This document shows, piece after piece, positions 17,085 through 25,444 of a stretch of DNA of 64,000 bases. Source of the stretch: Comamonas sp. lk (GTDB lineage: Bacteria; Pseudomonadota; Gammaproteobacteria; Burkholderiales; Burkholderiaceae_C); assembly GCA_945925985.1 (NCBI GenBank), contig CAMELV010000006.1, forward strand, positions 104,557 to 168,556, read 5' to 3'. Each line of letters opens with the position of its first letter. Position 1 is the stretch's first letter. Below the pieces are notes generated by a model. The model saw only the letters and a program-made list of their open reading frames with translations, had not been told where the DNA came from and ran no database searches. The position numbers were made by a program, and so were the translations under genes.

Positions 17085-18731
17085 ATGGACAACAGCATGG
17101 CCCTTCCCTTATTGGCCCTGGGCGTCCTGGCATGGGCCCTACCCAAAGCCAAACGCCGGCTTGAGCTCTCGCGGGCCAAGCACCGTTCGCTGGCAGGTCA
17201 TTCGCGCATCGCCAAACGCATCGCTGGGCTGCTGCCCGGCTATGCCTATGACGAAGCCACCTTCTTCAACTCTGACCATGCCGACGGCCCGGTGGTGCAG
17301 CGGCGGCGTGATGGCTTTACCCGCTTGGCAGCCTTGTATGACACCCGTTATGCCAAGAGTGCCGCGATGACGGCCAGCGCCCGAGCCATCATCTCGGACA
17401 TGCAGTTCACCGGGCGCTACCGCGTGCCCTACCAATTCACCGACTACCTGGGCCGTCATATCAAAAGCGGTAGTTTTCTGCAGTCGTCGCAAGGGGTCAC
17501 AGTGACCGACCTTGACGGTAATGTGTTTTACGACCTGACGGGCTCTTACGGCGTGAACCTGCTTGGCTATGACTTTTACAAGCAAAGCATCGAGGCCGGC
17601 CAGCGGACGGTGCAAGCGTTGGGTCCGGTGCTTGGGGCCTATCACCCCTGTGTGCTCGACAACGTGACCCGGCTCAAACGAATCTCTGGGCTGGACGAGG
17701 TGTCGTTTCACATGTCGGGCACCGAGGCCGTGATGCAGGCCGTGCGCTTGGCCCGCTACCACACCGGGCGCAGTCATTTGGTGCGGTTTTGCGGCGCGTA
17801 CCACGGCTGGTGGGAAGACGTACAACCCGGCCCCGGCAACCCCCTGCCGCCGCGGGAAACGCATACCTTGAAGGACATGGATGAACGCAGCCTCCACGTG
17901 CTGCGAACCCGCAAGGACATCGCCTGTGTGTTGATCAACCCTTTGCAGGCCCTGCACCCCAATGCGCCAGCGCCGGGCGACTCGTCCCTGGTGGACAGCA
18001 GCCGCAAGGTGGGCTACGACCGAGCCGCCTACACCGCATGGTTGCATCGCCTGCGCGAAGTTTGTACGCAGCGTGGCATTGTGCTGATCTTCGACGAGGT
18101 GTTTCTTGGGTTCAGGCTGGCACCGGGCGGTGCGCAGGCCTATTTTGGCGTGCAGGCAGACATGGTGACCTATGGCAAGACACTGGGCGGTGGCCTGCCG
18201 GTGGGTGTGGTTTGTGGCCGGGCCGCCCTGATGAAGCGCTACCGTGAGCGCCGGCCGGCCGACATCTGCTTTGCCCGAGGCACCTTCAATGCGCACCCCT
18301 ATGTGATGGGCGCCATGCAGGCCTTCCTGGATGCCATCGAGACGCCGGAGATCCTCGCGCTCTACGACGGTCTCGACGAGCGCTGGGATGGCCGTGCCCG
18401 CCAACTGAACGACCGGCTTGAGCAGAATGGCTTGCCGGTGCGAGTGGCGAACATGTCGACGGTCTGGACAGTGTTGTATACCAAACCCTCCCGGTACAAC
18501 TGGATGCTTCAGTTTTATCTGCGGGCACATGGCCTGGCCTTGAGCTGGGTGGGCAGTGCTCGACTGATCTTCAGCCTGAACTACACCGACCATGACTTCG
18601 AGGCCGTGGTTCAAGCCTTTGTCGGGGCCGCCCAGGCCATGCAGGATGATGGTTGGTGGGACGGCCCAGCGCAAAGCAACCAGGCCATCCGCAAAGGCAT
18701 CTTCAGGGAGATGCTGCGCCAACCGCGCTGA
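17085..18731 (+). CDS. Class III aminotransferase (glutamate-1-semialdehyde aminomutase-like)
   Basis: A 548-residue PLP enzyme of the subgroup containing GSA aminomutase and the aminotransferases of lipid and polyketide pathways. The motifs are SGTEAVMQAVRLARYHTG, AYHGWW, the Asp in LIFDEVFLGF, and PLP Lys365 in YGKTLGGGLPVG. About 120 residues precede the domain, beginning with a hydrophobic stretch (ALPLLALGVLAWAL) that may anchor it to the membrane. The ATG at 17085 has GGAG 6 bp upstream. It is divergent from the phosphatidylserine decarboxylase gene. A lipid head-group or fatty-acyl role is inferred only from neighbours; haem synthesis is less likely given the extra N-terminus and location. 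Confidence 0.85.
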   Translation: MDNSMALPLLALGVLAWALPKAKRRLELSRAKHRSLAGHSRIAKRIAGLLPGYAYDEATFFNSDHADGPVVQRRRDGFTRLAALYDTRYAKSAAMTASARAIISDMQFTGRYRVPYQFTDYLGRHIKSGSFLQSSQGVTVTDLDGNVFYDLTGSYGVNLLGYDFYKQSIEAGQRTVQALGPVLGAYHPCVLDNVTRLKRISGLDEVSFHMSGTEAVMQAVRLARYHTGRSHLVRFCGAYHGWWEDVQPGPGNPLPPRETHTLKDMDERSLHVLRTRKDIACVLINPLQALHPNAPAPGDSSLVDSSRKVGYDRAAYTAWLHRLREVCTQRGIVLIFDEVFLGFRLAPGGAQAYFGVQADMVTYGKTLGGGLPVGVVCGRAALMKRYRERRPADICFARGTFNAHPYVMGAMQAFLDAIETPEILALYDGLDERWDGRARQLNDRLEQNGLPVRVANMSTVWTVLYTKPSRYNWMLQFYLRAHGLALSWVGSARLIFSLNYTDHDFEAVVQAFVGAAQAMQDDGWWDGPAQSNQAIRKGIFREMLRQPR

Positions 18732-18754
18732 GCGACGACCGATCAGCGCAACAG

Positions 18755-19363
18755 TCACCGATGACGCGCATGCGTCATCGGGTCGATCAACTCACCACGC
18801 AACAGAGCCAAAGGCGCCTTGTAGTACAGCATGATGTCATGGAACGGATCGGTGATGATCTTGCTGGCCCAAACCAAGCCGGTCCACATGTCTTGCTGAA
18901 TCCAGAGCTGGCCGACACGGAAAAGCAGTCCCGCCACGCCCAGGGCAAGCCAGGATATGCCTACATCGTGCAAAAACTCAAGCCAGTTTCCGGCAGCCGC
19001 AATTTGCCCAAAAAGCGTCGGCTCCAACCACAGCACCACCGGCGCGGCAGCCCAGACGCCCAAAAGAACAATTTTGCGCCGAATGTTGTAGCCGATCTTG
19101 ATCGCTTCTTTGTGCTCATCGGTCGCCTGGTTGACTTCGTCGTAGCCCCGTGGCTCAAAGAAAAAGTGACCGGCTTGACGGCTGGTCATGGAAACTGACC
19201 ATGCCAGCAATGCCGCCCAGGCTGGCTCAATAAACAACAAGCCGTAGGAGATCACAAAGAAGATCGCGCTCAGCAGGTGCAAACTCTGGTTGATGCGGCT
19301 GTGGTGGTAGTAACGATGGTCATCCCAACGTTGCGTCTTGAGCTCTTGCAAATAACGGTTCAT
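18755..19363 (-). CDS. Mpo1-like (DUF962-type) membrane protein
   Basis: A 202-residue membrane protein with about four hydrophobic segments (near residues 31-46, 47-57, 97-113 and 132-148). The N-terminal pattern H20-x4-N25-x3-H29 resembles the HxxxxNxxxHxxG motif of the DUF962/Mpo1 family, although the last glycine is Ser32 here. A second motif, RQAGHFFFE (His66, Glu70), also fits. Yeast Mpo1 is an iron dioxygenase that shortens 2-hydroxy fatty acids, so a fatty-acid role is possible. The ATG has GAGG 5 bp upstream. It lies among lipid genes, divergent from the GT4 gene. The assignment is from motif memory only. Confidence 0.55.
   Translation of the reverse strand: MNRYLQELKTQRWDDHRYYHHSRINQSLHLLSAIFFVISYGLLFIEPAWAALLAWSVSMTSRQAGHFFFEPRGYDEVNQATDEHKEAIKIGYNIRRKIVLLGVWAAAPVVLWLEPTLFGQIAAAGNWLEFLHDVGISWLALGVAGLLFRVGQLWIQQDMWTGLVWASKIITDPFHDIMLYYKAPLALLRGELIDPMTHARHR
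18758..18781. terminator. GC-rich hairpin between convergent genes
   Basis: A perfect 10-bp stem (18758-18767 with 18772-18781) closes a 4-nt loop. It sits between the convergent aminotransferase (stop 18731) and Mpo1-like gene (stop 18755) and covers the last codons of the latter. There is no T-run on either side, so it may be a barrier or mRNA-end hairpin rather than a classic Rho-independent terminator. Confidence 0.45.
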
Positions 19364-19444
19364 ATCGACCTCGAAAATAACGGGCTTGAAGCCCAGGGTA
19401 ATGAGATAAGCGGTCTGACTCTAGCGAGCCAATATGAAAATGGC

Positions 19445-19462
19445 GTGACATAAGAGTTTCAT
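19445..19462 (-). promoter_or_regulatory. Weak candidate Pho box for the Mpo1-like gene
   Basis: On the minus strand the sequence reads ATGAAAC-TCTT-ATGTCAC, with the two hexamers 11 bp apart. The second matches the PhoB consensus well and the first poorly. It lies 81 bp before the Mpo1-like start. It is back to back with a better site for the GT4 gene at 19477, which is the main reason to list it. Confidence 0.22.
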
Positions 19463-19476
19463 ATCCGAGAACAGCC

Positions 19477-19494
19477 TTGTCATCATTTTGTTAT
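19477..19494 (+). promoter_or_regulatory. Candidate Pho box upstream of the GT4 gene
   Basis: TTGTCAT-CATT-TTGTTAT has two TGTCAT-like hexamers exactly 11 bp apart with one core mismatch. A possible -10 (AAAGAT, 19505-19510) lies 11 bp after the box. If the gene starts at 19517 the leader would be almost nil; a TTG start at 19577 would leave normal space. Confidence 0.45.
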
Positions 19495-19516
19495 CAAAAG
19501 CTGCAAAGATTGAAAA

Positions 19517-20761
19517 ATGGACACTGACACTAGCCACGAGTTCGAGGTTGATAATTTTCCTGCAAAGCAGCGGTCGTTGCGAGTTGCCGTGGTGTCGGAA
19601 ACATATCCCCCTGAGGTGAATGGCGTGGCCTTGACGCTGGCCCGTCTGGTTGAGGGCCTGCGCGGCAACAACCATGACGTGCAACTGATCAGGCCGCGTC
19701 AAGGTGGAGCCGACCAGGGGACCCAAGAGGCCCTGATACCGGGGTTTCATGAGGTATTGATGCGGGGACTGCCGATCCCCCGCTACCCCGAGCTTAGGAT
19801 GGGATTGCCCTCCAAGGCCGCTCTGGTTAAATTATGGCAACTCCGCCGCCCTGATGTGGTTCACATCGCGACGGAGGGCCCTCTTGGCTGGTCTGCGCTG
19901 CGGGCGGCTCTGTACCTAAAGCTACCCATCTCCACCGACTACCGGACTAATTTTCAGAGCTACAGTACTCACTACGGCGTTGGCTTTCTGAATAAGCCCA
20001 TCATGGGGTACCTGCGAAAGTTCCATAATCGGGCCCACTGCACCATGGTTCCCACCAAAGCATTGCAGACTGCGTTGGCTGCGGCAGGCTTCCACAAGCT
20101 CAAGGTGGTGAGCCGGGGCGTTGACACCAGTGCGTTTGACCCCGCGCACCGCCAACCGGCGCTTCGGACCCAGTGGGGACTTAGCGACGATGACTTGGCG
20201 GTTCTGTGTGTCGGTCGACTTGCCCCGGAAAAAAACCTGAAGTTGCTGGTCCAGGCCTATCAGGAGATCAAGCAACGGGTACCGCACGCCCGATTGGTGC
20301 TGGTGGGGCACGGCCCAATGCGCCAGGCGCTGCAGGAGCAGTGTCCCGACGCCATCTTTACTGGACAGCTGCGAGGTAGCGTGCTGGCTGAACACTACGC
20401 CAGCGCCGATCTGTTCCTGATGCCCAGTATGACCGAGACCTTCGGTAACGTTACCACCGAAGCCATGGCCAGTGGTTTGCCAGTGGTTGCCTTCAATGAC
20501 GCTGCTGCCGCAGAATGGTTGGTCGATCAGGTCAACGGCAGCGTGGTGGCGCTGGCTGATTCCAAAGGGTTCGTGTCAGCCGCCTTGGCGTTAGCGGAGC
20601 AGCCCGCCCTCAGGGCCCAGTTGGGGCAGGCGGCCCGCCAAACGGCCTTGCTGTTGGACTGGTCCCGGATCGTGCAACAATTTGAAGATGTGCTTCAAAC
20701 AGTGATGCACCAAGCCAGCATCAACGGGGCTGGTGCGGCAGGTTCTGATCGACCTCAGTAG
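19517..20761 (+). CDS. Glycosyltransferase family 4 (MgtA/SqdX-like)
   Basis: A retaining GT-B glycosyltransferase of up to 414 residues. The N-terminal acceptor domain starts with RVAVVSETYPPEVNGVA, typical of GT4 enzymes that glycosylate diacylglycerol or phosphatidylinositol. The donor site shows VGRLAPEKNL near residue 236 and the E-x7-E motif ETFGNVTTEAMASG near residue 309. An alternative TTG start at 19577 would place that N-terminal motif at residue 1, as in many relatives, and fit the Pho box better. Neighbouring lplT, the decarboxylase and ugd (which makes UDP-glucuronate) point to a membrane glycolipid product, but donor and acceptor are unknown. Confidence 0.85.
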   Translation: MDTDTSHEFEVDNFPAKQRSLRVAVVSETYPPEVNGVALTLARLVEGLRGNNHDVQLIRPRQGGADQGTQEALIPGFHEVLMRGLPIPRYPELRMGLPSKAALVKLWQLRRPDVVHIATEGPLGWSALRAALYLKLPISTDYRTNFQSYSTHYGVGFLNKPIMGYLRKFHNRAHCTMVPTKALQTALAAAGFHKLKVVSRGVDTSAFDPAHRQPALRTQWGLSDDDLAVLCVGRLAPEKNLKLLVQAYQEIKQRVPHARLVLVGHGPMRQALQEQCPDAIFTGQLRGSVLAEHYASADLFLMPSMTETFGNVTTEAMASGLPVVAFNDAAAAEWLVDQVNGSVVALADSKGFVSAALALAEQPALRAQLGQAARQTALLLDWSRIVQQFEDVLQTVMHQASINGAGAAGSDRPQ

Positions 20762-21986
20762 CTGACCGTAACGCCGCCCTGGTAAGCACCGCCATAGCCA
20801 CAGCGATGCACCCGCCAAACAGGGTCATCAGAGGAACGATCGGCACCTCGGCGGCGACCAGGGCCGCATACAGCCCCAGCATGCACAACACGCTCAAGTT
20901 TTCATTGAAACCTTGAACGGCCACAGACCGCCCGGCACTCAAGAGGGTGTAGCCGCGGTGCTGGAGCAGGGCATTGAGGGGAACCACCAGGAACCCACCC
21001 ACCATCCCGACAAAGGCCAGTAGGGCTATCGCAACCCAGAGTACCGAAACTTGGGCTACCACCGGCATCATCAGACCCAACAACACGCCGGCCGGTAAGA
21101 CGCGTCTGGCTTGGTCCAACTCCACCCAGCGGCCTGCTGCCGCCGCCCCGAGGACCACCCCTACAGCGACCGCCGCTTGCAAGTAAGCGGATTGGTCCAG
21201 TGGCAGGAGCAGCACATCGCCTGCCCACTTCAACACAACAAATTGAAGCGTCGCGCCCAGACCCCAAAAAATGGTGGTGACCGCCAGGGACAGGCCACCC
21301 TCCCGGTCGCGCCAAAGCGTGCGGTTAGCCCGAATGAAATCATTAATCAGAACCGAAGGGTCAAGCGACGCAGCTGGGTAACGCGCGCCGCTGTGCGGTA
21401 TCCCGATATTGAGTAACCCTGCCAAGGTGTAGACCAGCAACAACATTAGCAAAGAAGGCGCCAACCGCGAAGTGTTAATCAGACCTTCGGCACCCAGTAA
21501 TGCGTGCAGCTTGTCAAGAACGCCAACATTGACTAGCACACCGCCCAATACAGCCCCCAAAAGGGCCGCACAGACCACGGACACCTCCAACCAACCATTG
21601 GCGCGGACCAGGCGGTGTGGGCCGACTATCTCAGTGATCAAACCATATTTGGCTGGTGCGTAAGCCGCGGCGCCCAGTCCTGCAATAGCGAAGGCCAGCA
21701 ACGGGTTGACCCCCACCAATAAAGCCACTACGCCCAACATCTTGACCCCATTCATCCAGGCCATTAGCCGTGCTTTGGGAAAGGCGTCAGCCAATGGACC
21801 CACAAATGGAGCCAACACAACGTAAGAAATTGTAAAAACAAACTTGAGCAGAGGCGCCCACCATACCGGCAAGCCTTGCTCCGCCAGCAGGGCGATGGTG
21901 ACGATCAATAACGCGTTGTCGGCGAGAGCCGAGGCAAACTGAGCCGTGACGATCAGGTAAAAGCCTGGCGGCATGCGGCCGTTCAT
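20721..21986 (-). CDS. lplT: Lysophospholipid transporter LplT-like (MFS)
   Basis: A 421-residue inner-membrane flippase of the major facilitator superfamily with about 12 membrane segments. It closely follows E. coli LplT: AQFASALADNALL near residue 12, APFVGPLADAFPKARLM, the GLGAAAYAPAKYGLITE segment and the VPLNALLQHRG loop. LplT moves lysophospholipids inward for re-acylation, usually together with the acyltransferase Aas, which is not present here. It lies 2 bp after the YkgJ-type gene and its 3' end overlaps the convergent GT4 gene by 41 bp. It supports a lipid-turnover theme for this block. Confidence 0.88.
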   Translation of the reverse strand: MNGRMPPGFYLIVTAQFASALADNALLIVTIALLAEQGLPVWWAPLLKFVFTISYVVLAPFVGPLADAFPKARLMAWMNGVKMLGVVALLVGVNPLLAFAIAGLGAAAYAPAKYGLITEIVGPHRLVRANGWLEVSVVCAALLGAVLGGVLVNVGVLDKLHALLGAEGLINTSRLAPSLLMLLLVYTLAGLLNIGIPHSGARYPAASLDPSVLINDFIRANRTLWRDREGGLSLAVTTIFWGLGATLQFVVLKWAGDVLLLPLDQSAYLQAAVAVGVVLGAAAAGRWVELDQARRVLPAGVLLGLMMPVVAQVSVLWVAIALLAFVGMVGGFLVVPLNALLQHRGYTLLSAGRSVAVQGFNENLSVLCMLGLYAALVAAEVPIVPLMTLFGGCIAVAMAVLTRAALRSATEVDQNLPHQPR

Positions 21987-21988
21987 GT

Positions 21989-22462
21989 TTATAAGGGCTT
22001 GCGCACCACGTGGACCACTTGGTAGCTGGGACAGGCGTAGCGCGCGATGTCATGGGCATTTAAAGGGAACGAGCCGCAGTTGGATAGCCGACGAAAAGGT
22101 GAGTGGTAAATCCCGCATTGGTAACGCCCATCGTTGATCGGCTCCAGGAATACGCAGCGCTTGTCCATACAGCAGTTGCCGCACTGAACACAGGAGCCGG
22201 TGATGTCGGCTGGCACCTCGCTGGCGCGTCCCATTACATCTTCAAAGTAGTGAAGGGCTGGACCCTCGCGCAGCGCGGCTATGTGAATGCGCATCTTCCG
22301 GATAAAGCCTGCATAGTCCCGCAGGTACTTCCAGCGTCCGAATAACAGGCTGGCAAACAGAGGTGTCAATGGCAGCAGCAGTGACAAGCCGCCCAGGTAA
22401 ACGGTCGCGAGCCATGGGGCGGCGCGGTTGGACAAAGCGGCAGGCAGGGTAAATGAGCGCAT
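21989..22462 (-). CDS. YkgJ-type cysteine-cluster protein
   Basis: A 157-residue protein with an N-terminal hydrophobic region (about residues 12-38) and a cysteine cluster SCVQCGNCCMDKRCVF near residues 90-105, continuing with further Cys residues. This is the pattern of the YkgJ/UPF0153 family, thought to bind zinc or an iron-sulfur cluster. The start is uncertain: ATG 22462 is chosen because the family portion begins there and a Pho-like box lies 64 bp upstream, but it lacks a good ribosome-binding site, and 22672 would give 227 residues. It is co-transcribed with lplT. Function unknown. Confidence 0.75.
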   Translation of the reverse strand: MRSFTLPAALSNRAAPWLATVYLGGLSLLLPLTPLFASLLFGRWKYLRDYAGFIRKMRIHIAALREGPALHYFEDVMGRASEVPADITGSCVQCGNCCMDKRCVFLEPINDGRYQCGIYHSPFRRLSNCGSFPLNAHDIARYACPSYQVVHVVRKPL

Positions 22463-22525
22463 AGAAAGTGGCTTGGTGTTGCCGCCAACACGGCGGGTGG
22501 ACCAGGCGAATTCTGTGTCGATTAA

Positions 22526-22543
22526 ATGAAAATTTGATGACGT
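22526..22543 (-). promoter_or_regulatory. Candidate Pho box for the YkgJ-lplT operon
   Basis: On the minus strand ACGTCAT-CAAA-TTTTCAT places two TGTCAT-like hexamers 11 bp apart. A -10-like CAGAAT (complement of 22510-22515) follows at the 10-bp spacing typical of PhoB-activated promoters. The site is 64 bp upstream of the chosen start at 22462. Each half has one core mismatch. Confidence 0.35.
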
Positions 22544-22685
22544 TTTAAAAGGCCTTGCTGCATCAACAGATCGACACGACACCTCATCACCTTCCCGCTG
22601 GACGCAGGTGGTGTTGGCCTCAACAAGACCGAGTGAAAGTCTTTCAGACAAGGGATGTACCACAGGCCCCACCCTTGACCCAGAG

Positions 22686-22703
22686 ATGTCACGAGATCGT
22701 CAT
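22686..22703 (+). promoter_or_regulatory. Candidate Pho box upstream of phnC
   Basis: ATGTCAC-GAGA-TCGTCAT has GTCA cores exactly 11 bp apart in the 7-4-7 PhoB layout. It ends 39 bp before the phnC start, a normal distance, although no good -10 follows. phn transport genes are known Pho-regulon members in E. coli and relatives, which makes this the most credible of the sites. Confidence 0.5.
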
Positions 22704-22742
22704 GTTCGGCGGCTAAGGTGACGCATTGATTGGGAGCATGGG

Positions 22743-23612
22743 ATGACCGCAGCCATAAATATACGGGGCCTGAGCAAGACATTTTCCAGCGGCAGGCAGG
22801 CTCTGCAAGGCATCGACCTCACCATCCTCGCCGGCGAAATGGTGGCGCTGATTGGTGCGTCAGGGTCTGGCAAGTCCACCCTGCTGCGCCATTTGGCGGG
22901 CTTGATGCCGGCGGATCGGGCAACCGAAAGTCTGATTCAGATCCACGGCCGAACCGTCCAAAAAAGCGGCCGAATTGCCGACGATGTACGTGATATCCGG
23001 TCTGGTGTCGGTTTCGTCTTCCAGCAGTTCAACCTGGTTGATCGACTGCCTGTGATTGTGAATGTCTTGGTGGGTACCTTGCACCGGGTTCCGCTATGGC
23101 GCAGCTTGATCCGGCGCTTTACGCGGGATGAAGTAGCGCGAGGCGTTTCGGCTCTGCAACGTGTGGGCATCGAAGACTGTCGTAACCAGCGAGCGTCGAC
23201 CTTGTCAGGTGGTCAGCAGCAGCGGGCGGCGATTGCCAGGGCCTTGGTCCAAGGCGCCAAGGTGATCCTGGCGGACGAGCCTATTGCCTCTCTGGACCCA
23301 GAGTCCTCGCGTAAGGTGATGGACATTTTGCAGCGCGTCAATCAGGAAGACGGTTGTACGGTCGTCGTATCCCTGCATCAGGTCAACGTGGCAATCAAGT
23401 ATTGCCCACGCACCATTGCGCTGAACCAGGGGCGTGTCGTGTACGACGGCCCATCAACGGCGCTCACACCTGAGCTTTTGCGTGACCTGTATGGCGCAGA
23501 GGCCGATGACATCTTGTCGCTTGGTGACCATATTTCGGTGCTGCAGAACGCCAAGCGGTCGTCCCGGTCGGAGCAACCCTCAGCGCCGGTTGAGTTGACC
23601 CAAGCAGCTTGA
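22743..23612 (+). CDS. phnC: Phosphonate ABC transporter ATP-binding protein PhnC
   Basis: A 289-residue ATPase that powers phosphonate import. Walker [10 protein letters not shown] is near residues 39-47, the signature [13 protein letters not shown] near 155-167, Walker [17 protein letters not shown] near 177-192, and the H-loop is in VVSLHQVN. PhnC proteins share the [19 protein letters not shown] segment seen here after the Q-loop. A GGGAG site lies 6 bp before the ATG. It opens the phnCDE operon (41 bp to phnD), behind a probable Pho box. The C-terminal 30 residues are longer than in E. coli. Confidence 0.96.
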   Translation: MTAAINIRGLSKTFSSGRQALQGIDLTILAGEMVALIGASGSGKSTLLRHLAGLMPADRATESLIQIHGRTVQKSGRIADDVRDIRSGVGFVFQQFNLVDRLPVIVNVLVGTLHRVPLWRSLIRRFTRDEVARGVSALQRVGIEDCRNQRASTLSGGQQQRAAIARALVQGAKVILADEPIASLDPESSRKVMDILQRVNQEDGCTVVVSLHQVNVAIKYCPRTIALNQGRVVYDGPSTALTPELLRDLYGAEADDILSLGDHISVLQNAKRSSRSEQPSAPVELTQAA

Positions 23613-23653
23613 ACCACCCTCGTCATTACCGTTTGACATTTTAAGGAAACCCC

Positions 23654-24628
23654 ATGTTAAAAAAACTCATCACCCGTTTGGCGGGCGCCACACTGATGGC
23701 AGTACTGCCGTTGGCTGGCCTAGCGCAGGACTTGAAAGAAATCAATTTCGGCATTATTTCAACAGAGTCGTCTCAAAATCTGAAATCCGACTGGCAGCCA
23801 GTACTTGACGACATGGCCAAGAAGTTGGGCATGAAAGTCAATGGCTTTTTTGCCTCGGACTACGCTGGCATCATCGAAGGCATGCGCTTTAACAAGGTCC
23901 AAGTGGCCTGGTTTGGTAACAAGTCGGCCATGGAGGCGGTGGACCGCGCTAGCGGTGAGGTCTTTGCACAGATGATCAATGCCGACGGCACATTGGGCTA
24001 CTACTCACACCTGATCGTGCACAAGGACAGCCCCATCAAAAGCTTGGACGACATGCTGAAGCAGGGCAAAAATCTGTCTTTTGGTAACGGTGACCCCAAT
24101 TCCACCTCGGGTTTTTTGGTGCCTGGCTACTATGTGTTCTCGCAGAACAACATCGACCCCAAGACCTTCTTCAAGGTGTCGCGAGGCGCTAACCATGAGA
24201 GCAACGCCCTCGCCGTGGCCAACAAGCAGGTGGATGTTGCGACCAACAACAGCGAAAACCTGGACAAGATCAAAGACAAATTGCCCGGGAAGTTCAACGA
24301 CATCCGGGTGATCTGGACGTCGCCGCTGATCCCTTCGGATCCGTTGGTGATTCGCAAAGACATGGCCGAGCCACTCAAGGGCAAGGTCAAGGAGTTTTTC
24401 TACAACTATGGCAAGGGTAGCCAGCAGGAGAAAGACAACCTCTACAAACTCTCCAAGTTGTCGTCTTTCAAGGTATCAACCAATAGCCAACTGATACCCA
24501 TTCGGCAGTTGGAACTGTTCAAAGACCGCAACAAGATCGACGCTGACGCAAGCCTTGCAGCAGCTGACAAACAGTCAAAACTGGCTGATATTGACCGTCA
24601 GCTCGCTGCATTGGCCAAGAGCCAGTAA
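23654..24628 (+). CDS. phnD: Phosphonate-binding periplasmic protein PhnD
   Basis: A 324-residue periplasmic binding protein for phosphonates. A Sec signal peptide covers about residues 1-24 (KLITRLAGATLMAVLPLAG, then LAQD). The mature part begins with the family pattern INFGIISTESSQNLKSDWQP. Typical PhnD regions follow: the YYSHLIVHKDSPI segment and SFGNGDPNSTSGFLVPGYY, where backbone and serine/threonine groups hold the phosphonate. AAGGAAA precedes the ATG. It lies between phnC and phnE (12 bp gap). The C-terminal lysine/glutamine-rich tail looks helical. Confidence 0.96.
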   Translation: MLKKLITRLAGATLMAVLPLAGLAQDLKEINFGIISTESSQNLKSDWQPVLDDMAKKLGMKVNGFFASDYAGIIEGMRFNKVQVAWFGNKSAMEAVDRASGEVFAQMINADGTLGYYSHLIVHKDSPIKSLDDMLKQGKNLSFGNGDPNSTSGFLVPGYYVFSQNNIDPKTFFKVSRGANHESNALAVANKQVDVATNNSENLDKIKDKLPGKFNDIRVIWTSPLIPSDPLVIRKDMAEPLKGKVKEFFYNYGKGSQQEKDNLYKLSKLSSFKVSTNSQLIPIRQLELFKDRNKIDADASLAAADKQSKLADIDRQLAALAKSQ

Positions 24629-24640
24629 CGGAGCGAGCAA

Positions 24641-25444
24641 ATGATTGCACCCGCCAAACCTCTGAGCCACAGCACGTTGACGGGGCTGCCACGCACCAGC
24701 CTGATCACGCTTTTGTCTTGGGCGGTATTGTTGGCCTTGTTGGCGGGTTCATGGCGGGGCGCCGATATGCGACCCCTGGACCTGGTTCGTGACGCTGGCA
24801 ACATGGCCACCTATGCAGCTGATTTCTTTCCACCCAAATTTGCCCAGTGGCCGCTTTACCTGACCGAAATGGTGGTCACGATTCAGATTGCTCTGTGGGG
24901 TACGGTGCTGGCGGTGATTCGTGCGGTCCCACTCGGGCTCATGTCCTCGGCCAATATCACCCCTCGCTGGGTGCATCAGCCGGTGCGCCGTTTGATGGAT
25001 GCGGCGCGCGCGATCAATGAAATGGTGTTTGCCATGTTGTTCATTGTTGCGGTTGGCTTGGGCCCGTTTGCTGGCGTGCTGGCCCTTTTCGTGCACACCA
25101 CCGGTGTGCTGGCCAAGTTGTTTTCGGAGGCTGTGGAGTCGATTGATGCCCAACCGGTCGAGGGTATCCGGGCGACCGGTGCCAATGCGCTTGAGGAAAT
25201 CATCTATGGGGTGATCCCTCAGGTGCTGCCCTTGTGGATTTCCTACTCCCTGTACCGGTTTGAGTCGAACGTGCGTTCAGCCTCGGTAGTCGGCATGGTG
25301 GGAGCCGGTGGCATCGGTGTCATTCTTTGGGAGATCATCCGTGGCTTCCAGTATGCTGAAACCTGCGCCGTGATGATCATCATCATCGTGACCGTATCGG
25401 TCATTGACTTGGTGTCCGCACGCATCCGCAATTCACTGGTTTAA
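24641..25444 (+). CDS. phnE: Phosphonate ABC transporter permease PhnE
   Basis: A 267-residue inner-membrane permease completing the PhnCDE importer. Membrane segments are predicted near residues 20-38, 75-100, 125-150 and 215-262. The EAA loop contacting PhnC lies near residues 170-200 ([20 protein letters not shown]), and the conserved [12 protein letters not shown] follows. A single phnE is present. The stop codon overlaps that of the convergent phnN: the four bases TTAA at 25441-25444 end both genes, leaving no room for a terminator between them. Confidence 0.95.
   Translation: MIAPAKPLSHSTLTGLPRTSLITLLSWAVLLALLAGSWRGADMRPLDLVRDAGNMATYAADFFPPKFAQWPLYLTEMVVTIQIALWGTVLAVIRAVPLGLMSSANITPRWVHQPVRRLMDAARAINEMVFAMLFIVAVGLGPFAGVLALFVHTTGVLAKLFSEAVESIDAQPVEGIRATGANALEEIIYGVIPQVLPLWISYSLYRFESNVRSASVVGMVGAGGIGVILWEIIRGFQYAETCAVMIIIIVTVSVIDLVSARIRNSLV

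Noticed and set aside
17139..18758. Long open frame on the strand opposite the class III aminotransferase (about 539 codons)
   Set aside because: It mirrors a gene with clear PLP motifs, has histidine/glutamine-rich composition typical of antisense frames in GC-rich DNA, and shows no recognisable domain.
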